From: Pseudomonas sp. MWU16-30317
GTDB taxonomy: Bacteria > Pseudomonadota > Gammaproteobacteria > Pseudomonadales > Pseudomonadaceae
Assembly: GCF_020515695.1 (NCBI RefSeq)
Contig: NZ_JAIWJA010000015.1
Location: 31,100-95,099 of the forward strand
Length of the DNA stretch: 64,000 nt
Direction: 5' to 3'
Each line of letters starts with the position of its first letter. The first letter of the stretch is position 1. Below, piece by piece: positions 19,845 to 28,347 of this stretch. Made by a program: the position numbers and the translations under genes. The notes under the pieces were generated by a model, which worked only from the letters and a program-made list of their open reading frames with translations, searched no databases and had not been told where the DNA came from.

Positions 19845-22800
19845 GACTCTTCTCCCCTTGTACTCAAGAGCCCGAACAGACCATGCAAAGGCACGGCCAG
19901 CCAGCCCGGACGATTCTCCGCTTCATAAGCGATTTCATAGGCAGCCTTTTCCAGGCTGAACAATTCCAGTGCCGCACGCTCGCCTTCGGGGTTTTCCCAG
20001 GCATGGGCCAAGTCGGCCGTGGCCGCTCGATAGGCCTCGATGAACGCGTGCCGCGATTCATGCAGGTAACGCTTGGCCACGCGCTGGCGGGCCTGCGCGG
20101 CTTCTGGCGAGGCATCCACGCTCTGCGCATTGCGCACCGCCATGGCCGCCGCGTAATCAAACGAACGCAGCACACCGCTGACGTCCTTGAACGGGCTGTA
20201 CTTGCCGCGACGTTCTTCCAATGGCCGTGCCGGTTCGCCTTCGAAGTCGATCAGGTAGGCGTCGCCCTGCACCACCAGCACCTGGCCCAAGTGCAAGTCG
20301 CCGTGCACACGCATGATCAAGCCACCGGTAGCCTGCTGGCTGAGTGTATCGACGTGGCTGAGCAGCGATTTGCGCTGGCTCAACAGGTCGGCCACCAGCG
20401 TGCGGTTTTCGTCATCCAGGTTGCCTTTATGTTGTTCGAGCAATTGCAGTGCACGTTCGACCTGCGCCTTGATGCTTTTGCTCCATGCCTGAGCGTCCTT
20501 CTTTTTGCTCGGGCTGGCACGAAAATCGGCATTGTCGGTAGGCGCGGCCAGCACCTTGTGCATTTCGCCCAGGCGCTTGCCGAGCATGGCGGCGAAATCG
20601 GCCAGCTCCACCAGGGCGTTGTAGTGTTGATCCTGCTCGGAGCGGACACTGGCCATCTCGTCGCGCACCGCACGCTCCAGATTGTTCTGAGTCCACTCCC
20701 ACGCGTCGCCTTGGTTGGCCAAAAAGCCCTGAGCGATCATCAACAGGTGCGGCAGACCCTGGGCATCGACGCGCTGGACGGAGCCCAGCAGCGGCGAAAT
20801 ATTCTGGTAGCCGGCGCTGGTGAGGTAGGCGCCCATTTCCAGCTCGGGGTGGATGCCGCCGCTGACCTTGCGGATCATCTTGAGCACCATCGCGCCGCCG
20901 ATCACTACCGAGCTATTGGATTGCTCGGCGGACAGGTAGCGAATCTGCGCATCGCTGCCCAAATTGAGCCGGGTCAACTCGGCGGTCGGTTCGAAACGCA
21001 GTTCACCCTCACTGCATGGCAGCGTCTGATTGGCCTGCACCGCGGCGAGCACCGAATGAATGAAGGTCTCGAGCGCGAACGCATCGGTGATCAAGCCCAC
21101 CTGACGGCCGCGGCGTACCCGCGACAGCGCCAGTTGCTGAGGGAGCGCGCTGGCGATCTGATCGTCGCCAAGCAATCCGAACGGGAACTGATAGCGGCTG
21201 ACCACGCCAGCGCTGGTGACTTCGATCTCGCTGAGCAGCACCGGCGCCTGCGCGGTACCGAAGCGCACGCCGTAGGCGATGTTCACCTTGTCGATAGCGC
21301 TGTCCTTGCCGGCGAACCAGCGGCGCTTGGGCAGGTACTGGGTGAGCGCGGTGTTTTCCAGCGATTCGCGCGAGGGCGACTCAAGCAGTTCCTCCATGCG
21401 CTTTTTCAGCACCAGAGTGAGAAAGTCCGGCAGGCTTTGGGCCGGTTCAACGTGCCAGCTGGGCATTTGATTCTCCGAGGCCAATAGAAACCAGTAGAAC
21501 CCGTAAGGGGCCAGAGTGAGCAGGAAATTGAGCTGACCGATCGGCGGGAACGCCGCACCGCCAAGCATCTCCACCGGGACCATGCCGGCATAGGCCGACA
21601 GATCCAACTCGGCCGCTTGCGCCGCCCGCGAAACGTTGGCCACACAGAGGATGATCTCGACCTTGCCGTCGGCGTTGGTGTACTCACGCAGATAGGCTAG
21701 GATGCGCCGGTTGCTCGGCGACAGCATCTTCAACGTACCGCGGCCAAAGGCCTTCTGCTGCTTGCGCACGGCGAGCATGCGCCGCGTCCAGTTGAGCAGC
21801 GAGTGTGGATCGCTGGCCTGGGTTTCGACGTTGACCGACTGGTAGCCGTAGAGCGAATCCATGATCGGCGGCAGCACCAGGCTGGCCGGGTCGGCGCGCG
21901 AAAAACCACCGTTGCGGTCGATCGACCACTGCATGGGCGTGCGCACACCGTCGCGGTCGCCCAGGTAGATGTTGTCGCCCATGCCGATTTCGTCGCCGTA
22001 ATACAGCGTCGGCGTGCCAGGCATCGACAGCAGCAGGCTGTTGAGCAGTTCGACGCGACGCCGGTCACGCTCGAGCAACGGCGCCAGCCGTCGGCGAATA
22101 CCGAGGTTGATGCGCGCGCGGCTGTCGGCGGCGTAGTAGTTCCACAGGTAATCGCGCTCCTTGTCGGTAACCATTTCCAGGGTCAGCTCGTCATGGTTGC
22201 GCAGGAAGATCGCCCACTGGCAATTGGCGGGGATCTCCGGGGTCTGACGCAAGATGTCGGTGATCGGAAACCGGTCTTCCTGGGCCACGGCCATGTACAT
22301 GCGCGGCATCAACGGGAAGTGGAAGGCCATATGGCATTCGTCGCCATTGGGGCCCTTGGCGTCGCCGAAATACAGCTGGGTGTCCTCGGGCCATTGGTTG
22401 GCCTCGGCCAACAGCATGCGATCGGGGTAATTGGCGTCAATTTCGGCGCGGATCTGCTTGAGCACCGCGTGGGTCTCGGGCAGGTTCTCGTTGTTGGTGC
22501 CGTCGCGCTCGATCAAGTACGGGATGGCGTCCAGACGCAGGCCATCGATGCCCAGGTCGAGCCAATAACGCATCACGCCGATCACCGCCTTCATCACCTG
22601 CGGGTTGTCGAAGTTGAGGTCCGGCTGGTGCGAGTAGAAACGATGCCAGAAGTACTGGCCGGCGACCGGGTCCCAGGTCCAGTTGGATTTTTCGGTGTCG
22701 AGGAAGATGATCCGCGTGCCGTCGTATTTGGCATCGCTGTCGGACCACACGTAAAAGTCCCGCGCCTTGGATCCGGCCTTGGCACGGCGCGCACGCTGGA

Positions 22801-23164
22801 ACCAGGGGTGCTGGTCCGAAGTGTGGTTGATGACCAGTTCGGTGATCACGCGCAAGCCACGCTGGTGCGCCTCGGCGATGAAACGCTTGGCGTCGTGCAT
22901 GGTGCCGTAGTCGGGGTGCACGGCCTTGTATTCGGCGATATCGTAGCCGTCGTCACGCCGTGGCGACGGATAGAACGGCAACAGCCAGATGGTATTGACC
23001 CCCAGCTCGGCGATGTAATCGAGCTTGGCGATGAGGCCGGGAAAGTCACCGATGCCGTCGTTGTTGGAGTCGAAAAAAGACTTTACATGCACTTGGTAAA
23101 TGACCGCGTCCTTGTACCAGAGCGGGTCTTCGATGAACTTGGCTGCCTTAGGTTTTCTGGCCAT
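19841..23164 (-). CDS. treS: Trehalose synthase - maltokinase fusion (TreS-Mak)
   Basis: A two-domain fusion of 1107 residues. Residues 1-545 are GH13_16 trehalose synthase, which interconverts trehalose and maltose; the catalytic set is Asp212 (LRLDAIPYL), Glu254 (LLAEANQW) and Asp325 (LRNHDELTLEM). Residues about 570-1107 form a maltokinase of the aminoglycoside-phosphotransferase-like fold with HGDLHLGQ (Asp956) and the metal site LIDFEGEP about 17 residues on. Together they convert trehalose to maltose 1-phosphate, the donor used by GlgE. It is preceded by AAGGAA, 72 bp after glgE. The fusion is known from many pseudomonads. Confidence 0.96.
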   Translation of the reverse strand: MARKPKAAKFIEDPLWYKDAVIYQVHVKSFFDSNNDGIGDFPGLIAKLDYIAELGVNTIWLLPFYPSPRRDDGYDIAEYKAVHPDYGTMHDAKRFIAEAHQRGLRVITELVINHTSDQHPWFQRARRAKAGSKARDFYVWSDSDAKYDGTRIIFLDTEKSNWTWDPVAGQYFWHRFYSHQPDLNFDNPQVMKAVIGVMRYWLDLGIDGLRLDAIPYLIERDGTNNENLPETHAVLKQIRAEIDANYPDRMLLAEANQWPEDTQLYFGDAKGPNGDECHMAFHFPLMPRMYMAVAQEDRFPITDILRQTPEIPANCQWAIFLRNHDELTLEMVTDKERDYLWNYYAADSRARINLGIRRRLAPLLERDRRRVELLNSLLLSMPGTPTLYYGDEIGMGDNIYLGDRDGVRTPMQWSIDRNGGFSRADPASLVLPPIMDSLYGYQSVNVETQASDPHSLLNWTRRMLAVRKQQKAFGRGTLKMLSPSNRRILAYLREYTNADGKVEIILCVANVSRAAQAAELDLSAYAGMVPVEMLGGAAFPPIGQLNFLLTLAPYGFYWFLLASENQMPSWHVEPAQSLPDFLTLVLKKRMEELLESPSRESLENTALTQYLPKRRWFAGKDSAIDKVNIAYGVRFGTAQAPVLLSEIEVTSAGVVSRYQFPFGLLGDDQIASALPQQLALSRVRRGRQVGLITDAFALETFIHSVLAAVQANQTLPCSEGELRFEPTAELTRLNLGSDAQIRYLSAEQSNSSVVIGGAMVLKMIRKVSGGIHPELEMGAYLTSAGYQNISPLLGSVQRVDAQGLPHLLMIAQGFLANQGDAWEWTQNNLERAVRDEMASVRSEQDQHYNALVELADFAAMLGKRLGEMHKVLAAPTDNADFRASPSKKKDAQAWSKSIKAQVERALQLLEQHKGNLDDENRTLVADLLSQRKSLLSHVDTLSQQATGGLIMRVHGDLHLGQVLVVQGDAYLIDFEGEPARPLEERRGKYSPFKDVSGVLRSFDYAAAMAVRNAQSVDASPEAAQARQRVAKRYLHESRHAFIEAYRAATADLAHAWENPEGERAALELFSLEKAAYEIAYEAENRPGWLAVPLHGLFGLLSTRGEES

Positions 23165-23236
23165 GCAGCTGATTCCTTGTTGAGGAGCTCTTGTTATGAG
23201 GCGGCTGCGTCTTCGTACGCAGCCGCGCCGAGAGGG

Positions 23237-25261
23237 TTACTGCTCGCGAGCGATACGCCAGATACCAAAGGACTGATAGGCGGGGTCGAGGCGCATGAAC
23301 TGAGTCTTGCCGTACCAGGTCCAGGTATGGCCGGTCATCAGATCGGTGCCCGAGGTCGCGGCATTGTCGTCCAGGCCCAACTCCCACAGCGGCAGTTCGA
23401 AGTTGGCTTCCTGAGCGTTGTAAGGGTCCAAGTTGATCGCCACCAGAATGTAGTTCTGCCGATCGGGCGTACGTTTGGCGAAATACAGGATGTTGTCGTT
23501 GTAGCAATTGAAGAACGCCACGCCCAGGTGGGTCTGCAGCGCCGGGTTGAGACGGCGGATGCGGTTGAGCTGGGCGATCTCGGCAATGATATTGCCGGGT
23601 GCGGTGTAGTCCCGCGGGCGGATCTCGTACTTCTCCGAGTCGAGGTATTCTTCCTTGCCGGGGATCGGCGCCGATTCGCACAGCTCGAAGCCCGAGTACA
23701 TGCCCCACAGCCCTGAGCCCATGGTCGCCAGCGCCGCGCGGATCAAGAAGCCCGGGCGCCCTGACTCGTGCAGAAAAAACGGGTTGATGTCCGGCGTGTT
23801 GACGAAGAAGTTGGGCCGGTAGCAATGCGACCACGGCGGCTGGTTGAGCTCGCTGAAGTACGCCTGCAATTCAGCCTTGGTGTTGCGCCAGGTGAAGTAC
23901 GTGTAACTCTGGCTGTAACCGACCTTGCCCAGACGCGCCATCATCGCCGGCTTGGTGAAGGCCTCGGCGAGAAACATGACGTCTGGGTCCTTGCTGCGAA
24001 TATCCTCGATCAACCATTGCCAGAACGGCAGCGGCTTGGTGTGCGGGTTGTCGACGCGAAAAATCTTCACGCCCTCCTCGACCCAGCTCCACACCACATC
24101 GCGCAGCGCCAGCCACAGGCTCGGCACCGCATCGGCGGCATAGAAATCGACGTTGACGATGTCCTGGTATTTTTTCGGCGGGTTCTCGGCATAGCGAATG
24201 GTGCCGTCCGGGCGCCACGAGAACCAGCCCGGATGCTCCTTGAGCCAGAGGTGATCCTGGGAGCACTGGATGGCGAAATCGAGGGCGATTTCCAAGCCAT
24301 GCTCGGCGGCGGCCTTGACCAGATTGCGAAAGTCCTCGCGGCTGCCCAGTTGCGGGTGAATAGCGTCATGGCCGCCATCCGCGCTACCAATCGCATAAGG
24401 ACTGCCGACATCATCCGGCCCAGCAGTCAGCGAGTTGTTGGGCCCCTTGCGATGCGCGCGGCCGATGGGGTGAATCGGCGGGAAATACAGCACGTCGAAG
24501 CCCATGTCGCGGATCATCGGCAAGCGATTGTGCACGTCGTTAAACGTGCCGTGGCGGGCCTTGTCATCGGTGATCGAGCGCGGGAACAGCTCGTACCAAC
24601 TGGCGAACTCGGCCAGTTGCCGCTCCACTTCCACCGGGTATTCGGGGCTGCGAGTGAGAAACGCGCGGTGATCGGCGCGGGCCATCAGAGCGCTAGTGTC
24701 GGCTTGCAACAGCAGCGATACACGCTGGTCTTCGTTGAGCTCATGGAGGCTGTCGTGCAGATTTTGCAGCGCGTGCTTGAGATCGCCCTCGCTACGCTCG
24801 GCGGCATGCTGCAAATGCACGCGGCCTTCTTCCAGCTCCAGGCCGATGGCAACGCCCGCAGCGTATTTTTTCTCCAGCTCATAGCGGTAACTGGCGAACT
24901 GATCGATCCACGCCTCGACGCAATAGACGTAGCGGCCGATGGCGTCAACGCTGAACTCACCGGCAAAGCTGTCGTTGCCCAGCTCCGTCAGGGCCGAGGT
25001 CTGCCATTCTTCGCTATCCACTCGCCGCACGCGCAGGCGTACCGCCAACTTGTCATGGCCATCGGCGTAAACCTTGGTGGTCACCGCCACCTGGCGTCCG
25101 ACTAGCGTCTTGACGGCGAATACGCCGTCATCGATCACCGGTTGGGTATTCTCGATCACGAGGCGCGGTAGCAGCAGGGCCTGGGACAGGCTCAAGACGT
25201 GCTCCGCGTTATCGTGGACTTGGCCTTCGCGGCCGGATTCGAAAGGTTCATCAGACGTCAT
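23237..25261 (-). CDS. glgE: Maltosyltransferase GlgE (maltose-1-phosphate : glucan)
   Basis: A GH13_3 alpha-1,4-glucan:maltose-1-phosphate maltosyltransferase, which extends glucan by two glucose units. With the ATG at 25261 the protein has 674 residues. This start is supported by AAGGAG about 8 nt upstream and by the usual family length; a 41-codon upstream extension is open but lacks support. Predicted catalytic residues are Asp404 in FRVDNPHTKP, Glu433 in FLAEAFTKP and Asp491 in NTPDINP. An N-terminal beta-sandwich (about 30-125) and helical insert (about 130-230) precede the barrel. It is the first gene of the glgE-treS-glgB operon. Confidence 0.96.
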   Translation of the reverse strand: MTSDEPFESGREGQVHDNAEHVLSLSQALLLPRLVIENTQPVIDDGVFAVKTLVGRQVAVTTKVYADGHDKLAVRLRVRRVDSEEWQTSALTELGNDSFAGEFSVDAIGRYVYCVEAWIDQFASYRYELEKKYAAGVAIGLELEEGRVHLQHAAERSEGDLKHALQNLHDSLHELNEDQRVSLLLQADTSALMARADHRAFLTRSPEYPVEVERQLAEFASWYELFPRSITDDKARHGTFNDVHNRLPMIRDMGFDVLYFPPIHPIGRAHRKGPNNSLTAGPDDVGSPYAIGSADGGHDAIHPQLGSREDFRNLVKAAAEHGLEIALDFAIQCSQDHLWLKEHPGWFSWRPDGTIRYAENPPKKYQDIVNVDFYAADAVPSLWLALRDVVWSWVEEGVKIFRVDNPHTKPLPFWQWLIEDIRSKDPDVMFLAEAFTKPAMMARLGKVGYSQSYTYFTWRNTKAELQAYFSELNQPPWSHCYRPNFFVNTPDINPFFLHESGRPGFLIRAALATMGSGLWGMYSGFELCESAPIPGKEEYLDSEKYEIRPRDYTAPGNIIAEIAQLNRIRRLNPALQTHLGVAFFNCYNDNILYFAKRTPDRQNYILVAINLDPYNAQEANFELPLWELGLDDNAATSGTDLMTGHTWTWYGKTQFMRLDPAYQSFGIWRIAREQ

Positions 25262-25348
25262 CGAGCCTAGCTCCTTATTACGCCCCGTGGACGTTGCGGA
25301 TGATGCTGCTGGAAGAGAGATGCAGTGCGACTGTTTGTCGCCTAAGGT

Positions 25349-25376
25349 TGGGAGCCGACGCGCCGGGCAAAAGTTC
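25349..25376 (-). promoter_or_regulatory. Candidate ECF/AlgU-like promoter for glgE operon
   Basis: On the minus strand GAACTT (25376-25371) is followed after 17 nt by TCCCA (25353-25349). GAACTT is the -35 hexamer typical of AlgU/RpoE promoters; the -10 match to TCTGA/TCAAA is poor. It lies about 90 bp upstream of the glgE start. Osmotic or envelope-stress control would make sense for this pathway, but this is a by-eye match only. Confidence 0.25.
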
Positions 25377-25497
25377 AGACGCAATCAACCGCCGCAGGGC
25401 GGGATCGAAAAAAAGAATCAATCCCGGTGGCTGCGGTCCAGATACTTGAATACGTTGTTTTCGACGCCAGCTGTTACACACGAGCGAGGTCAGGACC

Positions 25498-25674
25498 ATG
25501 AACATTCCCATTCCCGCCGAAACCCCGGATCCGAATATCGACGATCCCAATCTGCCGCCTACCGCGCCTGAGGGTGATCCTGGCGACAATCCCGATGGTG
25601 TGCCCGTTCAGCCGACCGTGCCACCTACCCCGGTCGGCGATCCGCCGAATGAGGAGCCGCCGGCGACGTTGTGA
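25498..25674 (+). CDS. Small proline/aspartate-rich protein (58 aa)
   Basis: A 58-codon ORF, ATG 25498 to TGA 25674, with AGGTCAGGA just upstream and an intrinsic terminator 17 nt after the stop. The composition is striking: about 19 prolines, many Asp, Glu and Asn, and almost no basic residues (start MNIPIPAETPDPNIDDPN). It is acidic and probably disordered. It is divergent from glgE, sharing the upstream region of about 235 bp. I recall similar short proline-rich proteins in other pseudomonads, but no function is known. A proper RBS, sensible codons and the terminator argue that it is real. Confidence 0.7.
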   Translation: MNIPIPAETPDPNIDDPNLPPTAPEGDPGDNPDGVPVQPTVPPTPVGDPPNEEPPATL

Positions 25675-25690
25675 GCATAGATAGGGAATC

Positions 25691-25730
25691 GGGCCCCGTT
25701 TGCTTTTAATCAGGCTGCGGGGCCTTTTTT
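25691..25730 (+). terminator. Intrinsic terminator after proline-rich gene
   Basis: GGCCCCG (25692-25698) pairs with CGGGGCC (25718-25724), followed by TTTTTT. This is a classical rho-independent terminator for the small gene. Confidence 0.85.
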
Positions 25731-26066
25731 GCTTTTGCGCGCCTGTGATGCCGCCTGGGTATGTGAGACTGGACGGCGCCTTGGCATGCAGCGATGCGGT
25801 GCCTGAATCGCGACCTTTGCCAGCAGCGCGCACTCACCATGAATAAAAAATCTCGGGCCACTGCGCAACGCGCTCAAAGAAGTGTTCGATGATCGCGCAG
25901 AATCCCTCCAGCGCCCGTTGACTGGGCCCTTCGCCGCTGTTAAAAATGTACCACCCAGTTAGTTTTTGCGCGAAACGGGAGCCAGTAGGAAAAGCCTTTT
26001 TCTGCTAGCTTTACAAGACGCAACAGCAACGGCCAAGGCTTGATAATAAAAACAACGGAGACCAAC
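25731..26066. promoter_or_regulatory. Leader region of MHS transporter with candidate promoter
   Basis: About 335 bp. TTGACT (25918-25923) and TAAAAA (25941-25946) are 17 nt apart, a fair sigma-70 promoter for the downstream transporter. On the minus strand 25835-25960 is an open stretch of about 40 codons (reading ...WYIFNSGEGPSQRALEG...) with no start or RBS, which may be the relic of a lost gene. Confidence 0.4.
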
Positions 26067-27452
26067 ATGGCTAGCCATGACACTCATTCGCATGACAGTA
26101 AGCAGACGAAAAAGGCAACCGCCAGCGGTTGGGTAGGCTCGGCCCTCGAGTACTATGACTTTTTCATCTATGCGCAGGCCGCTGCGCTGATCTTCCCGCA
26201 AATCTTTTTCCCCAACTCCGATCCCAAGATTGCCATCGTCGCATCGCTGGCGACCTACGGCGTGGGTTACGTTGCGCGTCCTATCGGTGCCTTCTTCCTG
26301 GGGCATTGGGGCGACACCAAAGGCCGCAAGAACGTCCTGCTGCTGTGCATGTTCCTGATGGGGTTCGCCACCATGGCCGTCGGCCTGTTGCCGACCTACA
26401 GCCAGGTCGGCGTGTGGGCACCGATTATGCTGGTGGTCCTGCGCCTGATCCAGGGCTTCGCGGTGGCCGGTGAGATATCCGGGGCGAGTTCGATGATCAT
26501 GGAGCATGCGCCCTTCGGCAGACGCGGCTACTACGCCAGCTACACCCTGCAGGGCGTACAGGCCGGGCAGATCTTCGCCGCAGCGATCTTCCTGCCGCTG
26601 GCCTATTTCATGCCTGACGACATGTTCAACACCTGGGGCTGGCGCATTCCGTTCCTGCTCAGCGCTATCGTTCTGGTGGCGGGCTACATCATCCGCCGGA
26701 CCGTGGAAGAAACCCCAGCGTTCGCCAACGTTGAAGCCAAGCAAGAACTGACCAAGTCGCCGATCGCCGAAGCCTTCCAGAAAAACTGGCAGAACATGGG
26801 CCTGGTGACCTGCATGGCGCTGATGAACGTGATCCCGGTGGTCGCGACCATCTTCGGTGCGGCATACGCGGTGCAGCCAGCCTATGGCATCGGCTTCTCG
26901 AAGAGCGTGTACCTGTGGATTCCGGTGGTAGGCAACATCGTTGCGGTACTGGTGATTCCGTTCGTGGGCAACTGGTCGGACAAGATCGGCCGTCGCCCGA
27001 TGATCATCGGCGGGGCGCTGGGTTCGGGGCTGCTGTCGTTTGGTTACTTGTATGCCATCAGCGTGCACAACGTGCCACTGGCCTTCTGCATGTCGCTGCT
27101 GATGTGGGGGGTGGTGTACCAGGGCTACAACGCGGTGTTCCCAAGCTTCTACCCGGAGCTGTTCCAGACTCGCTACCGCGTATCGGCCATGGCCATTTCG
27201 CAGAACGTCGGCACCATGATCACCGCCCTGCTGCCAGCGCTGTTCGCCGCCGTGGCCCCGCCCGGCTCGGACAACATCCCGATGACCGTGGGCGCCATCG
27301 CCTTCGGGATTACCTGCATCGCTGCACTGGCAGCCTTCAGCGCCAAGGAAACCTACCGGATTCCGATGAGCGAGCTGGGCAAGCGTGATGCGGTGCCGGT
27401 GCAGAAGAAAGACTATGACGTGCAACGCATGTCGGCTGCGGCCAAGCCTTGA
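26067..27452 (+). CDS. MHS-family metabolite:H+ symporter (MFS)
   Basis: A 461-residue inner-membrane transporter with 12 predicted helices, of the MHS (metabolite:H+ symporter) family. Diagnostic features are the N-terminal GSALEYYDFFIYAQAAALIFPQ, the loop 2-3 motif GHWGDTKGRKN and RLIQGFAVAGEISGA. The N-terminal 20 residues are His/Ser/Lys-rich. The start at 26067 is chosen because GGAG lies 8 nt upstream; nine upstream in-frame codons lack an RBS. The relatives carry organic acids or betaine-like solutes; the substrate here is unknown. It is monocistronic, with a shared terminator downstream. Confidence 0.88.
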   Translation: MASHDTHSHDSKQTKKATASGWVGSALEYYDFFIYAQAAALIFPQIFFPNSDPKIAIVASLATYGVGYVARPIGAFFLGHWGDTKGRKNVLLLCMFLMGFATMAVGLLPTYSQVGVWAPIMLVVLRLIQGFAVAGEISGASSMIMEHAPFGRRGYYASYTLQGVQAGQIFAAAIFLPLAYFMPDDMFNTWGWRIPFLLSAIVLVAGYIIRRTVEETPAFANVEAKQELTKSPIAEAFQKNWQNMGLVTCMALMNVIPVVATIFGAAYAVQPAYGIGFSKSVYLWIPVVGNIVAVLVIPFVGNWSDKIGRRPMIIGGALGSGLLSFGYLYAISVHNVPLAFCMSLLMWGVVYQGYNAVFPSFYPELFQTRYRVSAMAISQNVGTMITALLPALFAAVAPPGSDNIPMTVGAIAFGITCIAALAAFSAKETYRIPMSELGKRDAVPVQKKDYDVQRMSAAAKP

Positions 27453-27468
27453 AGCTATAAGCAGCAAT

Positions 27469-27505
27469 AAAAAAACCGGCGCCTGATGAGGGCGCCGGTT
27501 TTTTT
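27469..27505. terminator. Bidirectional intrinsic terminator
   Basis: Stem CCGGCGCC (27476-27483) / GGCGCCGG (27491-27498), flanked by A tract and T tract, so it works in both directions. It separates the MHS transporter from the convergent SDR gene. Confidence 0.9.
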
Positions 27506-27527
27506 ATGTCTGAAGATATTGTTTCGA

Positions 27528-28274
27528 TCAGCGACCGCCGGCCAGGTCGATGAAGGTCCCGGTCACATAGCTGGACAGCTCGCTGCTGAGCCAGACGATG
27601 GCTTCGGCCACTTCGTCCGGACGTCCGCCGCGGCCCATGGGCAGCGCCGACTCCTGCTTGGTCACGCGATTGGCATCGCCGCTCAGGGAATGGAAATCGG
27701 TGTGGATATACCCCGGACGCACTGCGTTGACGCGAATACCCTCGCTGGCCAGCTCCTTGGACATGCCGATGGTGAAGGTGTCCAGCGCGCCCTTGGACGC
27801 CGCGTAATCGACGTATTCGTTAGGCGCGCCTAGCCTCGCGGCGGCCGACGAAACGTTGACGATGGTGCCACCCGAGCCACCATGCAGGGTCGACATGCGA
27901 TGGATCGCATGCTTGGCGCAAAGCATCGGGCCAACGATGTTGTTCTTCATCATTTTCAGCAGACGAAACTCTGACATCTCCTCGACCCGCGATTGCTCGG
28001 CGATGGTCGCGGCGTTGTTGACCAGCGCGGTCACCGCGCCAAGCTCGGTATCGACGCGGTGGAACAGGCGAATGACCTCGTCTTCGTTACTGGCGTCGGC
28101 GCGCACCGCGATGCCATGCACACCACAGGCACGAACCTCGGCCAGCACACGCATCGCCGACTCTTCGTCGGACAAGTAGTTGATGCACACGCGATAGCCC
28201 TGTCGGGCCGCCAGCAGCGCGGTTGCAGCGCCGATACCGCGACTGCCGCCAGTAATGACAATGACCTTGGCCAT
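27528..28274 (-). CDS. SDR-family oxidoreductase
   Basis: A classical short-chain dehydrogenase of 248 residues. The NAD(P) loop GGSRGIG lies at residues 8-14, LVNNAA in the middle, and the catalytic Ser and YAASK (Tyr-x3-Lys) further on. The start ATG at 28274 gives the normal MAKVIVITGG N-terminus and has GAAAGG upstream; 16 extra upstream codons are excluded. It resembles glucose-1-dehydrogenase / 3-oxoacyl reductase type SDRs such as E. coli YgfF. It is monocistronic and convergent with the MHS transporter. Substrate unknown. Confidence 0.88.
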   Translation of the reverse strand: MAKVIVITGGSRGIGAATALLAARQGYRVCINYLSDEESAMRVLAEVRACGVHGIAVRADASNEDEVIRLFHRVDTELGAVTALVNNAATIAEQSRVEEMSEFRLLKMMKNNIVGPMLCAKHAIHRMSTLHGGSGGTIVNVSSAAARLGAPNEYVDYAASKGALDTFTIGMSKELASEGIRVNAVRPGYIHTDFHSLSGDANRVTKQESALPMGRGGRPDEVAEAIVWLSSELSSYVTGTFIDLAGGR

Positions 28275-28347
28275 GGACCTTTCGTCTCTCCAGAAATGTT
28301 TGATTGCCCACCATCGCATCAAGCAATGGCGGGCTGGCCGAATGATA

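Noticed and set aside
19883..21487. 534-codon plus frame antisense to the maltokinase domain
   Set aside because: The minus strand holds the conserved kinase and GH13 motifs; no RBS or family match on the plus strand.
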